Positions 1-8,035 of a stretch of DNA of 64,000 bases are shown in pieces. The DNA lies in NCBI RefSeq assembly GCF_000212695.1, contig NC_015514.1, positions 2,542,001-2,606,000 of the forward strand. Reading direction: 5' to 3'. Position 1 is the first letter of the stretch. The number at the start of each line of letters is the position of its first letter. The position numbers and the translations under genes are program-made. This DNA comes from Cellulomonas fimi ATCC 484 (GTDB taxonomy: Bacteria > Actinomycetota > Actinomycetes > Actinomycetales > Cellulomonadaceae). The notes beneath the pieces were generated by a model. The model was not told the origin of the DNA and ran no database searches. It saw nothing but the letters and a program-made list of their open reading frames with translations.

Positions 1-534
1 GTAGGCGATCGAGCCCGCGCGGTTCTTGAGCTTCGTCGGGGCGTCGTCCATGGTGGCCGCGTCGAGCCCCATGCCGGCCATGACGGCGAAGACCTGACCG
101 TCGGCGCGCCCGACGTCGATCTGCCGGCGCCCGCGCTGCAGCACGGTGTCGACACCGTCGGGCACGTTCGTCGGAACGTCGAGGTTGGCGGCGAGCAGGT
201 TGCCGGTCCCGCCCGGCAGCACGGCGAGCGCGGTGTCCGTGCCGACGAGCCCCTCGACGACGGCGCGCACCGTCCCGTCCCCGCCGCACACGAGCACGAC
301 GTCGACCCCGTCCTCGACGGCCTGCCGGGCCTGCCCGGTGCCCGGGTCGTCGGCGGTCGTCTCGAGCCACGCGGGGGCGGGCCAGCCCGCCGCGGCGAGC
401 TGCTCGGTGATCTGGGCGCGCAGCTCCTCGGTGCCCTCCACCCGGTTCGGGTTGACGACGACCGCCGTGCGCAGCGGGTCGTCGCCGTGCCGCTGCTGGG
501 GCGCGGGCTCGGTGGGGGTCGCGGTTCCGGTCAC
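1..534 (-). CDS. Diacylglycerol kinase-family lipid kinase, C-terminus beyond window
   Basis: Read on the minus strand from a GTG at 534, this opens with VTGTATPTEPAPQQ and then a beta strand AVVVNPNRVEG typical of the DAGK catalytic domain. The glycine motif GGDGTVRAVVEGL and the downstream LPGGTGNLLAANLDVP are the nucleotide-binding signature of the DagK/YegS/BmrU lipid kinase family, which uses ATP to phosphorylate diacylglycerol or a related lipid at the inner membrane face. About 178 codons are visible and the frame stays open to base 1, so the C-terminal half lies outside. It follows dnaG in the same direction, with 45 bases between the dnaG stop and this GTG. The substrate cannot be read from the sequence. 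Confidence 0.85.
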   Translation of the reverse strand, partial: MTGTATPTEPAPQQRHGDDPLRTAVVVNPNRVEGTEELRAQITEQLAAAGWPAPAWLETTADDPGTGQARQAVEDGVDVVLVCGGDGTVRAVVEGLVGTDTALAVLPGGTGNLLAANLDVPTNVPDGVDTVLQRGRRQIDVGRADGQVFAVMAGMGLDAATMDDAPTKLKNRAGSIAY

Positions 535-579
535 CCCGCGATTGTGCTGGGTGGCGTGCCGCAGCGCGCGGCGGACGGC

Positions 580-2598
580 TCAGGCGCTCTCGCGCAGGGT
601 GCGGCGGCGGCCCTCGAGAGCGACGAGCTCGGCGAACGCCGCCTGGTAGCCGGCGGCGTCCGCGCCGGGGTCCATGCGCTGCAGGCGCCCGCGCAGGTCC
701 GCGATGTGGCGGGTGTAGCCGATCTCGACGAGCCGCAGCACGACGTCGCGCACGTAGCCCGGAAGCGACTCCGGCCGGTCCTCGGGCAGCGGCGCGACCG
801 CGAGCTCCGTGACGAGCGCGCGCACCGGCTCGGCGGCCTGCTCGACGACCGCGTCGACCCACGCCGTCGATGCGCCCGGGGCCGCCTGCACCGCGGCCCG
901 CGCGGCCGCGACGCCGCCCGCGGCACGGACCGCCTCGTGCACCGCCCGGTACGCGGGCGCGGCGAACGCGTCCGCGGCGAGGTCGTCGAAGTGGTCCGGG
1001 ACGTGCTCGGGGAGCTGCAGGACGACCTCGAGCGCGGTGCGCTCGACCTGGGCCACGGGGTCGCGCCGGTCCGGCACGGGCATGCGCGCGACCGGCACGT
1101 GGACGACGTCGGGCCCCCCGCGCGCCGCCCCGCGGTCGTCGGGGCGCCCGTCGGCACGGCCGCCGCGTCGGTCGTCGGGCCGCCCCCGCCGCTCGTCGGG
1201 CCGGCCCTCGTCGCGCCCGCCGCCGGGGCGCCCGGTGGACCGCGCGCCGGCGACCGCGCGCCGCACCGCGTCCTGGTCGTCGATCCCAAGCCACCCCGCG
1301 AGCAGGCGCGTGTACTCGGGCCGCAGCGCGGCGTCCCGGATCCCCGCGACGACGGGCGCCGCGGCGCGCAGGGCACCGACCCGCCCCTCGGCGGTGCGCA
1401 GGTCGTACGACTCGAGCGTCGATCGGATGACGAACTCGTACAGCGGCTGCCGGCCGGCGACGAGCGCCCGGACCGCGTCGGGCCCCTTGGCCTGCCGCAG
1501 CTCGCACGGGTCCAGACCGGAGCGCTCCACGGCGACGAACGTCTGCGCGGAGAACGACTGGTCCTCGCCGAACGCCCGCAGCGCGGCCTTCTGGCCGGCG
1601 GCGTCGCCGTCGAACGTGAAGATGATCTCGCCGCCCACCGAGGCCCCCGAGGCGAGCTGCACGCCGCCCGTCGACCCGGAGTCGCCCACGAGGCGCCGCA
1701 CGATGCGCGCGTGGTCGGAGCCGAACGCGGTGCCGCACGTCGCGACGGCGGTGCCGACGCCCGACAGGTGCATCGCCATGACGTCGGTGTAGCCCTCGAC
1801 GACGACGACGCGCTTCTCGCGCTGCATGTCCCGCTTCGCGAGGTCGATGCCGTACAGCACCTGCGACTTGCGGTAGAGCGGCGTCTCGGGGGTGTTGAGG
1901 TACTTGGGCCCCTGGTCCTCGTCGAACAGCCGGCGCGCGCCGAAGCCGACCGTCTCCCCCGTGACCTCCCGGATGGGCCACACGAGCCGCCCGCGGAACC
2001 GGTCGTACACGCCGCGCTGCCCCTGGCTCACGAGTCCCGACGCGACGAGCTCCGCCTCGGTGAAGCCACGCCCGCGCAGGTGGCGCAGCAGCCCGTCCCA
2101 GCCCTGCGGCGCGAACCCGACACCGAACGTCTCTGCCGCGGACCGGTCGAACCCGCGCTCGGCGAGGAACGCCCGGCCCGCCGCCGCGCCGGGAGTCGTG
2201 AGCTGCTCGCGGTAGAACTCCTCGGCGACCTTGTGCGCGTCCAGGAGCCGGCGCCGGCGGCCGGGCTCGTCGCCGGGTCGCGGCGCACCGCCCTCCTCGT
2301 AGCGCAGCTGGATGCCGACGCGCCCCGCGAGGTACTCGACCGCCTCCGCGAACGCGAGCCCGTCGACCTTCATGACGAACGCGATGACGTCGCCGCCCTC
2401 GCCGCAGCCGAAGCAGTGGTAGCGGCCGACCTGCGGACGGACGTGGAACGACGGGGAGCGCTCGTCGTGGAACGGGCACAGGCCCTTCATCGAGCCGACA
2501 CCCGCGGGACGCAGGCTCACGTGGGCGCCGACGATCTCCTCGATGCGCGCGCGCTCGCGGACCGCCTCCACGTCCTCCCGTCGGATGCGTCCCGCCAC
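580..2598 (-). CDS. dnaG: DNA primase DnaG
   Basis: Synthesises RNA primers at the replication fork with DnaB helicase. The N-terminal CHC2 zinc-binding domain shows the ligands C41, H44, C62 and C65 (CPFHDE ... CFGCGEGGD). The Toprim catalytic centre shows EGYTDV (E268) and FDGDAAGQ (D330, D332). The C-terminal helicase-binding domain follows a charged Arg/Gly/Asp-rich linker at about residues 445-490. The length of 672 residues is normal to slightly long for actinobacterial primases. Between RIVRR and EIIFTFDGD is a Gly/Ser-rich stretch of about 20 residues, longer than in the primases I recall. The start is GTG at 2598, preceded at 6 bases by TAGACT, so the message is probably leaderless. 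Identification is firm. Confidence 0.97.
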   Translation of the reverse strand: MAGRIRREDVEAVRERARIEEIVGAHVSLRPAGVGSMKGLCPFHDERSPSFHVRPQVGRYHCFGCGEGGDVIAFVMKVDGLAFAEAVEYLAGRVGIQLRYEEGGAPRPGDEPGRRRRLLDAHKVAEEFYREQLTTPGAAAGRAFLAERGFDRSAAETFGVGFAPQGWDGLLRHLRGRGFTEAELVASGLVSQGQRGVYDRFRGRLVWPIREVTGETVGFGARRLFDEDQGPKYLNTPETPLYRKSQVLYGIDLAKRDMQREKRVVVVEGYTDVMAMHLSGVGTAVATCGTAFGSDHARIVRRLVGDSGSTGGVQLASGASVGGEIIFTFDGDAAGQKAALRAFGEDQSFSAQTFVAVERSGLDPCELRQAKGPDAVRALVAGRQPLYEFVIRSTLESYDLRTAEGRVGALRAAAPVVAGIRDAALRPEYTRLLAGWLGIDDQDAVRRAVAGARSTGRPGGGRDEGRPDERRGRPDDRRGGRADGRPDDRGAARGGPDVVHVPVARMPVPDRRDPVAQVERTALEVVLQLPEHVPDHFDDLAADAFAAPAYRAVHEAVRAAGGVAAARAAVQAAPGASTAWVDAVVEQAAEPVRALVTELAVAPLPEDRPESLPGYVRDVVLRLVEIGYTRHIADLRGRLQRMDPGADAAGYQAAFAELVALEGRRRTLRESA

Positions 2599-2604
2599 GC
2601 GGCG

Positions 2605-2610
2605 AGTCTA
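2605..2610 (-). promoter_or_regulatory. Putative -10 box of leaderless dnaG
   Basis: TAGACT on the minus strand is followed by 6 bases and the dnaG GTG. This matches the actinobacterial TANNNT -10 spacing that puts transcription start on the first base of the start codon. It lies over the last codons of the upstream AraC-type gene (stop at 2608). No convincing -35 is visible. Confidence 0.5.
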
Positions 2611-3495
2611 GGCGTCGCGCGCGGCCCCCTGGAGCGCGTCGGCGCAGCGCCGGGCGTAGGCGCCGGGCGTGATCCCGGCGAGGGCCGCGAAGTCCGTCGT
2701 GAGGTGCGACTGGTCGTAGTAGCCGGCGCGCGCCGCGACCTGTGCGAGGTCCCCGTCGGGCGCCTGCGCGATGAGCTCGGCGGCGAGGTGCACGCGGTGC
2801 CGCTGCAGCACCCACTTGGGGCCGACGCCGACGCGCTCGCGCAGCAGCCGCTGGAGCGTCCGGGTCGACAGCCCTGCGAGCGCGGCGAGGTCGTCGACCC
2901 GCGCGTCCGGCCCGAGCCGCCCGCCGACGACCGCGGCGAACGCCCGGTGCACCTGGTCGAGCGCGGGGTCGGCCTCCGGCGGCCCAGGACGCGCGGCGCG
3001 CAGCACGTCGACCACCTGCGCGACCGCTGCGGCGTCGTCGCCGCGTCCGACCGCGGCCAGCAGCGCGGGTCCCACCTCGGCCGCGTCGCCCAGCAGGTCG
3101 CGGGCGGGGATCACGGCGTCGCGACGGGTCGCACCGAGCCGGGCCGCGCGCCGGCCGAGCACGTGCCGCGCGTACGCGTCGAACCCGCCGGGCCGGAACT
3201 TGGTGCCGACGACGGCCCCCGTGCCCGCGATCTCCCGGTCGAACCGGCCCGACGGGATGCCGTGCGCCGCGAACAGGCCGGGCTCGGCGACGAGGTTGAC
3301 GCACGCGTGCGGCAGGACGGTCTGCGTCACGTGCACGCCGGGCGGCAGCGACCACCGCACCGTCCAGAACCGCTCGACGACGTCGGCGAGGTCCTCCGGG
3401 GGCGCGTACCGCTCGAGCCGGAACGCGGGCGCGCCCGCCCCGCGCAGGACGCCGCCCGTGCCCGTCGTCGCGTCGCGTTCGAACACCTGTCGCAT
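2608..3495 (-). CDS. AraC-family transcriptional regulator
   Basis: A 295-residue protein whose C-terminal third (about 195-285) carries the double helix-turn-helix of the AraC/XylS family: VDDLAALAGLSTRTLQRLLRE for the first HTH and LAQVAARAGYYDQSHLTTDFAALAGITPGAYARR for the second. The N-terminal part (ERYAPPEDLADVVERFWTVRW ... PHACVNLV ... GTKFRPGGF) resembles the cupin-like sensing half common in actinobacterial members; its ligand is unknown. It is divergent from the VOC-protein gene at 3565 with a 69-base gap, so it may control that gene, a common arrangement for this pair. The ATG at 3495 sits only one base after GGAGGA, so GTG at 3486, nine bases from that ribosome site, is an equally good start. 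Confidence 0.88.
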   Translation of the reverse strand: MRQVFERDATTGTGGVLRGAGAPAFRLERYAPPEDLADVVERFWTVRWSLPPGVHVTQTVLPHACVNLVAEPGLFAAHGIPSGRFDREIAGTGAVVGTKFRPGGFDAYARHVLGRRAARLGATRRDAVIPARDLLGDAAEVGPALLAAVGRGDDAAAVAQVVDVLRAARPGPPEADPALDQVHRAFAAVVGGRLGPDARVDDLAALAGLSTRTLQRLLRERVGVGPKWVLQRHRVHLAAELIAQAPDGDLAQVAARAGYYDQSHLTTDFAALAGITPGAYARRCADALQGAARDA

Positions 3496-3564
3496 TCCTC
3501 CAAGACCGCCGGCCGTCCCCGCACGAGGCTAGAGGGCGAACCGCACCCGACGAAGGAGGCCACC

Positions 3565-4020
3565 GTGGCCAGCACGAACAGCACCCTGCACCCCAACCTC
3601 TCGGTGTCCGGCGCCCGCGAGGCGATCGACTTCTACGTGCGCGCCCTGGGCGCCGAGGTGGTGAGCGTGATCGAGAGCGGCGGGATCGTCGTGCACAGCG
3701 ACCTGCGGCTCGGCGGGTCGACGTTCACCGTCGCCGAGCCGTTCCCGGAGATGGGCTCGACCGCGCCCGACCCCGAGCAGCCCGTGCCCGCGTCGTTCAC
3801 CCTGGAGGTCGCCGACTGCGACGCGGCGTTCGCGCGGGCCGTCGAGGCCGGAGCGCGCGCGGTCAGCGAGCCGACCGACGAGTTCCACGGCGGCCGCATC
3901 GCCCAGCTGCGCGACCCGTTCGGCCACCGCTGGTTCCTCAACCAGCACCTGGAGGACGTCGCGCCCGAGGAGCTGCAGCGGCGCGTCGACGCGTGGACGG
4001 CCGCACAGGCGCCCGCCTGA
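3565..4020 (+). CDS. VOC (glyoxalase/bleomycin-resistance fold) protein
   Basis: A 151-residue cytosolic protein of the vicinal-oxygen-chelate superfamily, closest in feel to the PhnB/YdeK-like group. The paired beta-alpha-beta-beta-beta units begin HPNLSVSGAREAIDFYVRALGAEVV and FTLEVADCDAAFARAVEAGARAV, and the protein ends with the family hallmark QLRDPFGHRWFLNQH. The start is GTG at 3565 because a strong AAGGAGG (3553-3559) stands five bases upstream. No substrate can be assigned. It is divergently paired with the AraC-type regulator, which suggests an inducible small-molecule response. It ends 17 bases from the convergent dgt stop. Confidence 0.85.
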   Translation: MASTNSTLHPNLSVSGAREAIDFYVRALGAEVVSVIESGGIVVHSDLRLGGSTFTVAEPFPEMGSTAPDPEQPVPASFTLEVADCDAAFARAVEAGARAVSEPTDEFHGGRIAQLRDPFGHRWFLNQHLEDVAPEELQRRVDAWTAAQAPA

Positions 4021-4037
4021 CGGTGCCCGTCGAGGCG

Positions 4038-5336
4038 TCAGTGCCGCGGCGGGTGCACGAGACGGGCGTGCATCTCCGCCGCGGACACGTCCGTGAGCGA
4101 CGCGACCTGGTCGACGACGACCCGCAGGCGTGCGGCGTCGTCGTCGGCCGCGCGCCAGTCGGCCGCGCGCCAGTCGGCCGCGAACGGCGGCTCGAGCGCG
4201 ATCGGCGCGCGCTCCGACATGACGCGCACCAGGTCCGTCAGCATCTCGCGCTGCCGGTGGTAGAGCGGCTCGAGCTCGCGCGGCGCCATCACGTAGGCGA
4301 CGGCGAGCCCCTTGAGCACGAGGATCTCGGCGGTCGTGTCGAGCGGCACCACGAGGTTCGCGGCGTAGCGGGTGAGCGGCCCCGGCCCGTACTCCTCGCG
4401 CGTCGCCGTCTGCGCGGCCTTCGCGAACCGGCCGATGAGCTGGCTCGTCGCGTCCTTGAGCATCGCCAGCGCGCCGCGCGAGCCGTCGAAGCCCGCGTCC
4501 CACAGGTGCGCCCCGACGAGCCGGTCCATCGCCTCGTGCAGCCCCTCGTCGTCGACCGCGTCGCCGTACCAGGTCTGCACGGCCTCGACGACGCGCGCCC
4601 GCTCGTCGGGGCGCGTCAGCACCCCGAGGTCGAGGCGCCCGCCGACGACGGCGTCCTCGACGTCGTGCACCGAGTACGAGATGTCGTCGGCGAGGTCCAT
4701 GACCTGCGCCTCGAGGCACTTGCGACCGTCGGGCGCGTCCTCGCGCAGCCACGTGAACACGGGCAGGTCGTCCTCGTAGACGCCGAACTTGTGCGTGGGA
4801 CGGCCGCTCGCGGCGCTCACCGGGCCGCGCCCGTGCCGCCACGGGTACTTGACCGACGCGTCGAGGCTCGCGCGCGTGAGGTTGAGCCCGACGGTCCGCC
4901 CGTCGGGCGCGACGACCTTCGGCTCCAGGCGCGTGAGCAGCCGCAGCGTCTGCGCGTTGCCCTCGAACCCGCCGATGCCGCGCGCGATCTCCGCGAGCGC
5001 GCGCTCGCCGTTGTGCCCGAACGGCGGGTGGCCCAGGTCGTGCGCGAGGCACGCGGTGTCGACGACGTCCGGGTCGCAGCCGAGGGTCTTGCCGATCTCC
5101 CGCCCGACCTGCGCCACCTCGAGCGTGTGCGTGAGCCGCGTGCGCACGAAGTCGTCGGACGAGGGACCGAGCACCTGCGTCTTGGCGCCCAGGCGTCGCA
5201 GCGCGGACGAGTGCACGATCCGGGCCCGGTCGCGCTCGAACGCCGTGCGCTCCCGCGACTTCGGCGCCTCCGGCGCCCACCGCTCCCGGTCGGCGTCGAC
5301 GTAGCCGTCGAGCTCGAGCATCTCCGGGGCGGTCAC
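4038..5336 (-). CDS. dgt: Deoxyguanosinetriphosphate triphosphohydrolase-like protein
   Basis: A 432-residue HD-superfamily enzyme that hydrolyses dNTPs to deoxynucleoside and triphosphate, controlling dNTP pools. Metal ligands are visible as H70 (RLTHTLEVAQ), H99-D100 (CLAHDLGHPPFGHNGE) and the aspartates of VMDLADDISYS (214-218). The N-terminal signature RTAFERDRARIVHSSALRRL is also typical. The start is set at GTG 5336 (VTAPEMLELDGY), since a TACCCT box lies 6 bases upstream; the frame runs further upstream but that part has no family similarity. An exact in-frame duplication, ADWRA-ADWRA, sits near the C-terminus. It neighbours dnaG as in many actinomycetes. True substrate preference is not readable from sequence. 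Confidence 0.93.
   Translation of the reverse strand: MTAPEMLELDGYVDADRERWAPEAPKSRERTAFERDRARIVHSSALRRLGAKTQVLGPSSDDFVRTRLTHTLEVAQVGREIGKTLGCDPDVVDTACLAHDLGHPPFGHNGERALAEIARGIGGFEGNAQTLRLLTRLEPKVVAPDGRTVGLNLTRASLDASVKYPWRHGRGPVSAASGRPTHKFGVYEDDLPVFTWLREDAPDGRKCLEAQVMDLADDISYSVHDVEDAVVGGRLDLGVLTRPDERARVVEAVQTWYGDAVDDEGLHEAMDRLVGAHLWDAGFDGSRGALAMLKDATSQLIGRFAKAAQTATREEYGPGPLTRYAANLVVPLDTTAEILVLKGLAVAYVMAPRELEPLYHRQREMLTDLVRVMSERAPIALEPPFAADWRAADWRAADDDAARLRVVVDQVASLTDVSAAEMHARLVHPPRH
4149..4180. repeat. Perfect 15-base tandem duplication inside dgt
   Basis: The 15-base unit gcgccagtcggccgc occurs twice head to tail and keeps frame, giving ADWRAADWRA in the dgt product. It looks like a recent slippage duplication. 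Confidence 0.75.
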
Positions 5337-5342
5337 GGGTCT

Positions 5343-5348
5343 AGGGTA
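5343..5348 (-). promoter_or_regulatory. Putative -10 box of leaderless dgt
   Basis: TACCCT on the minus strand stands exactly 6 bases before the GTG chosen for dgt. This is the spacing of leaderless actinobacterial promoters. No recognisable -35 is present. Confidence 0.5.
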
Positions 5349-5465
5349 ACGAGCGCCGGGCCCGCCCCTCCCTGCGGTGACGCACGTCGCACCGCGTGAC
5401 GACGCGCCCCGGCGTCGGTCGCGTCGGGCAGGCGTGGTCGTCCCACGCGCTGTGACGGAGGTCCG

Positions 5466-6092
5466 ATGAAGCCCCTCGCGAGCACCACCCGTTCCCCCCG
5501 CCGGACCGCGGCGATCGGCGTCGTCGCCGCGACCCTCACGGTCGGTGCGACCGGGGCGGCGTACGCCCTCGCGCAGGAGGCCGTCGCGCCCGACACCGCC
5601 GTGGTCGCCGGCGACCAGCCCGTCGAGGTGGTCGCCGACCCGCCCGCCGAGGTCGTCGCCGACGAGCCGCCCGCGCCCGCACCGGCTCAGGACCACGCCC
5701 CGGTGCCGCCCCCGGTCCCGGGCGAGGAGGAGTACACGCAGGAGCGCGCGGACGCGTTCTGGGGCGCCGGGTACGTCATGGAGGACGCCGACGCCCTCGC
5801 CGAGCTCTGGGACGTCCCGCTCCTCGAGGCGAAGGGCCGCGCGGGCCAGCTGCTGCTCGACGGGCAGCCCGTGCCGATCGCTCCCGGCAGCTCCCTCGAC
5901 CTCACCGACCCCGAGACGATCGACAGGCTGGGGTACGTCGCGTACTGGGACGCGGGCTACACCCACGAGGACGGCGAGAAGCTGGCCGCGCTGTGGGAGG
6001 TCGACGTCTACGAGGCGAAGGTGACCGCGGGCCGCATGCTCTTCGCGGGCCAGACGCTTCCGGTGCCCCCGAGCGGCACGCCGGCGTCCTGA
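5466..6092 (+). CDS. Exported protein with two related 46-residue repeats
   Basis: I do not recognise a named family. The 208-residue product begins with a basic stretch (TRSPRRTA), a hydrophobic segment at about 15-35 and a likely signal peptidase I site after ALA36, so it is probably secreted. Residues 40-90 are Pro/Ala/Val-rich. Two homologous units follow: residues 97-142 (AFWGAGYVMEDADALAELW ... GQPVPIAPGS) and 159-204 (AYWDAGYTHEDGEKLAALW ... GQTLPVPPSG). Each has an A-W-x-AGY-ED-L-A-LW core, an alpha-helical EAK segment and a G-Q-x-LPVP tail. GGAG at 5457-5460 fixes the ATG start. The amidoligase-like gene begins 33 bases downstream on the same strand, so the two may be co-transcribed. 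Function is unknown; a cell-surface or peptidoglycan-associated role is only a guess. Confidence 0.8.
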   Translation: MKPLASTTRSPRRTAAIGVVAATLTVGATGAAYALAQEAVAPDTAVVAGDQPVEVVADPPAEVVADEPPAPAPAQDHAPVPPPVPGEEEYTQERADAFWGAGYVMEDADALAELWDVPLLEAKGRAGQLLLDGQPVPIAPGSSLDLTDPETIDRLGYVAYWDAGYTHEDGEKLAALWEVDVYEAKVTAGRMLFAGQTLPVPPSGTPAS

Positions 6093-6124
6093 GCACGGGT
6101 CGGCGGCGCGATCAGGGACCGCAG

Positions 6125-7198
6125 GTGGACGGGCTGACCTGGCGCACCGGGTTCGAGGTCGAGCTGCTCGCGCCCGCGGGCTCGGACCGGCTCGTGCTGG
6201 CCGAGCGGATCGCCGCCGACCACGGGGGCCGCGTCGACCGGTCGTTCCACACCGACTCCGAGCCCTCCCCGGTGCCGGGCGTCGACCTGTTCCGCCACCT
6301 GTCCCCCGCGTTCGACGTGCGCGACGCGTCCGGCGCGCCCGTCGCCCGGCTCGTCGACGACGTGACGATCCGCGCGGACCTCGACGGCACGGGCGCGCGG
6401 GGTCACCGGGGCTGGTACCGGGTGCTGAGCGACGACGCCCGGCTGCTGCGGCTCGTCGAGCGGCACGTCGACCCGGCGGCGCCGCTCGCGTCCGTGCTGG
6501 ACCCGGTCGCGGCGCTGTTCGGGGTCACGGCGGACGTGCGCACCGGCTCGGCACGCGTGAACGACACCTCCGGGGCGACGGTCGCGGTCGTGCTGCCGCT
6601 GCCGCCGGGGCGCGAGCGCCCGTGCGAGGTCGTGACGCCGCCGCTCGTCACGGGGCACCGCGCCGCGCTGGCCGCGCTGCTGGGTCCGGCGCGGGAGCTC
6701 GGCTTCACGGTCCCGCACGAGGCGGCCGTGCACGTGCACGTCGACGCGGGGCCGTTCCGCACGCCGACCGCGTTCGCGAACGTCGTCGACCTGTTCACGC
6801 ACTGGCGCGAGCCCCTGCGGGCGGCGCTCGGCACCAACCCGGCCTGCCGTCGCCTCGGCCCGCTCCCGCCCGAGGCGGCCGCCCTCGCGGCCCGGGTGCG
6901 CGGCGACGACCCGCCGACCTGGGAGGCGCTCGCCGCCGAGGCGCGTCGGGCGGGGCTCACGAAGTTCGCCGACGTCAACCTCACGCAGCTCGTCGCCCAG
7001 CGGCCCGTGCGCGACACGGTCGAGGTCCGCGTGCTGCCCGGCTCGATCGACGAGGACGCGATCGTGCGCGCCGCCGGGCTCGTCGAGGCGCTGCTCCGGC
7101 GCTGCCTCGACGACCGCCCGCTCCCCCGGCCTGACCGCGGCGTCGCGTCCGGGGCGGAGTCGGCGCTGCTGGACCTCGCGGGCGCGCCGCACCGCTGA
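6125..7198 (+). CDS. Amidoligase-family (COOH-NH2 ligase) enzyme
   Basis: A 357-residue protein matching the amidoligase family related to glutamine synthetase/gamma-glutamyl-cysteine ligase folds. The N-terminal WRTGFEVELLAP gives the paired acidic metal ligands. The middle AAVHVHVDAGPF supplies the conserved His-x-His region. The C-terminal KFADVNLTQL ... DTVEVRVLPGS is the strand pair typical of the family. Such enzymes form amide bonds between carboxyl and amino groups using ATP; substrates proposed for the family include peptides and cell-envelope amino groups. The start is GTG 6125, with AGGGA six bases upstream. It follows the exported repeat protein and converges with the AAC(3)-like gene. 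The usual partner genes, a glutamine amidotransferase and a gamma-glutamylcyclotransferase, are absent here. Confidence 0.75.
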   Translation: MDGLTWRTGFEVELLAPAGSDRLVLAERIAADHGGRVDRSFHTDSEPSPVPGVDLFRHLSPAFDVRDASGAPVARLVDDVTIRADLDGTGARGHRGWYRVLSDDARLLRLVERHVDPAAPLASVLDPVAALFGVTADVRTGSARVNDTSGATVAVVLPLPPGRERPCEVVTPPLVTGHRAALAALLGPARELGFTVPHEAAVHVHVDAGPFRTPTAFANVVDLFTHWREPLRAALGTNPACRRLGPLPPEAAALAARVRGDDPPTWEALAAEARRAGLTKFADVNLTQLVAQRPVRDTVEVRVLPGSIDEDAIVRAAGLVEALLRRCLDDRPLPRPDRGVASGAESALLDLAGAPHR

Positions 7199-7243
7199 GC
7201 GCCGTCGGCACCGAGCGTCCCCGGTCCGCGCACGGCGGCTCGC

Positions 7244-8035
7244 CTAGGGGCGCACCGCTCCTCGCGTGCGTCGGAACCAGTCGGCGGCGAGGTCGACGAG
7301 CGCGCGCAGGGGGACGAGCCGCGCGGCCGCGTCGGCGACGGTCCCCGCGGTCTCGTGCCCCGACGCGGACACGACCGCGCCGACGGCCTCGAAGTCGGCG
7401 TCGTCGACGACCGGCTCGTCGAACCACACCCACTCCCGGGCGCCGTCGACGAGCAGCGGGGCCCCGTTGCGGACGGTCGGCAGCGCGAGCCCCGACCGGG
7501 CCTCGGCGAGGTGCAGCGCGGTGCACCTGTCGTAGCCGACGCCCAGCAGCAGGACGTGGGCGTCGAGGGCGTGCAGCGCAGCGAGCGGCGAGCCCTCGCC
7601 GACCGGGTCGTCGAGGTCGTGCCGGGCGAGCACCTCCGCGGCCCGCGGGCCGTGCGCGACGAACGAGCGGTGCGGGTGCGCCGAGCGGACCGTGCCGGGC
7701 AGGGTGCGCAGAGCCTCGGCGACGAGCCCCATGGTGCGCGTCGGCGTCCACGCGGGGTCGTAGGCGGGCAGCGCCGCCCGGACGTCGTCGTACCGGGACG
7801 GCGGCACGGACGGGTCCGCGAGGTACGCCGGGTCGCACAGCTGCCAGGACTGCGCCGGCATGACGAGGGTGCCGTCCGGCCCGAGGACGTCGAGCAGCGC
7901 GCGCACGACGGCCTGCTCGCCGCCGACGACCGTGCCGAGCCGCGACAGCGACGCGTGCACGAGCAGCACTCCCCCGGCCGCGACCCCGAGCCCGCGCAGG
8001 TCGCGCTCGAGGTCGGCCTGCAGGACGAGGGTCAC
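7244..8035 (-). CDS. Aminoglycoside 3-N-acetyltransferase-family protein
   Basis: A 263-residue acetyl-CoA-dependent transferase of the AAC(3)/YokD fold. Typical signatures are LLVHASLSRLGTVVGGEQAVVRALLDVLGPDGTLVMPAQSW near the N-terminus, the active-site segment HPHRSFVAHGPRA, and LLLGVGYDRCTALHLAE. Its GTG start overlaps the stop of the upstream GH13 gene as GTGA (8032-8035), so it is translationally coupled to the maltodextrin operon and is its last cistron. That position makes an amino-sugar or other metabolite a more likely substrate than an antibiotic, although chromosomal family members can give some aminoglycoside resistance. Start and family are clear; the substrate is inference. Confidence 0.88.
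   Translation of the reverse strand: MTLVLQADLERDLRGLGVAAGGVLLVHASLSRLGTVVGGEQAVVRALLDVLGPDGTLVMPAQSWQLCDPAYLADPSVPPSRYDDVRAALPAYDPAWTPTRTMGLVAEALRTLPGTVRSAHPHRSFVAHGPRAAEVLARHDLDDPVGEGSPLAALHALDAHVLLLGVGYDRCTALHLAEARSGLALPTVRNGAPLLVDGAREWVWFDEPVVDDADFEAVGAVVSASGHETAGTVADAAARLVPLRALVDLAADWFRRTRGAVRP

Noticed and set aside
487..3564. Plus-strand extension upstream of the VOC gene
   Set aside because: The frame is open for about a thousand codons, antisense to dnaG and the AraC-type gene. Only the part from GTG 3565, behind a strong ribosome site, looks like a protein.
5337..5966. N-terminal extension of dgt into the exported-protein region
   Set aside because: The added translation has no Dgt similarity and overlaps the exported repeat-protein gene on the other strand. 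A -10 box sits just before GTG 5336.
7244..8035. Acquired antibiotic-resistance gene
   Set aside because: The AAC(3)-like gene is translationally coupled to the sugar operon, has the same base composition, and no mobile element is nearby.
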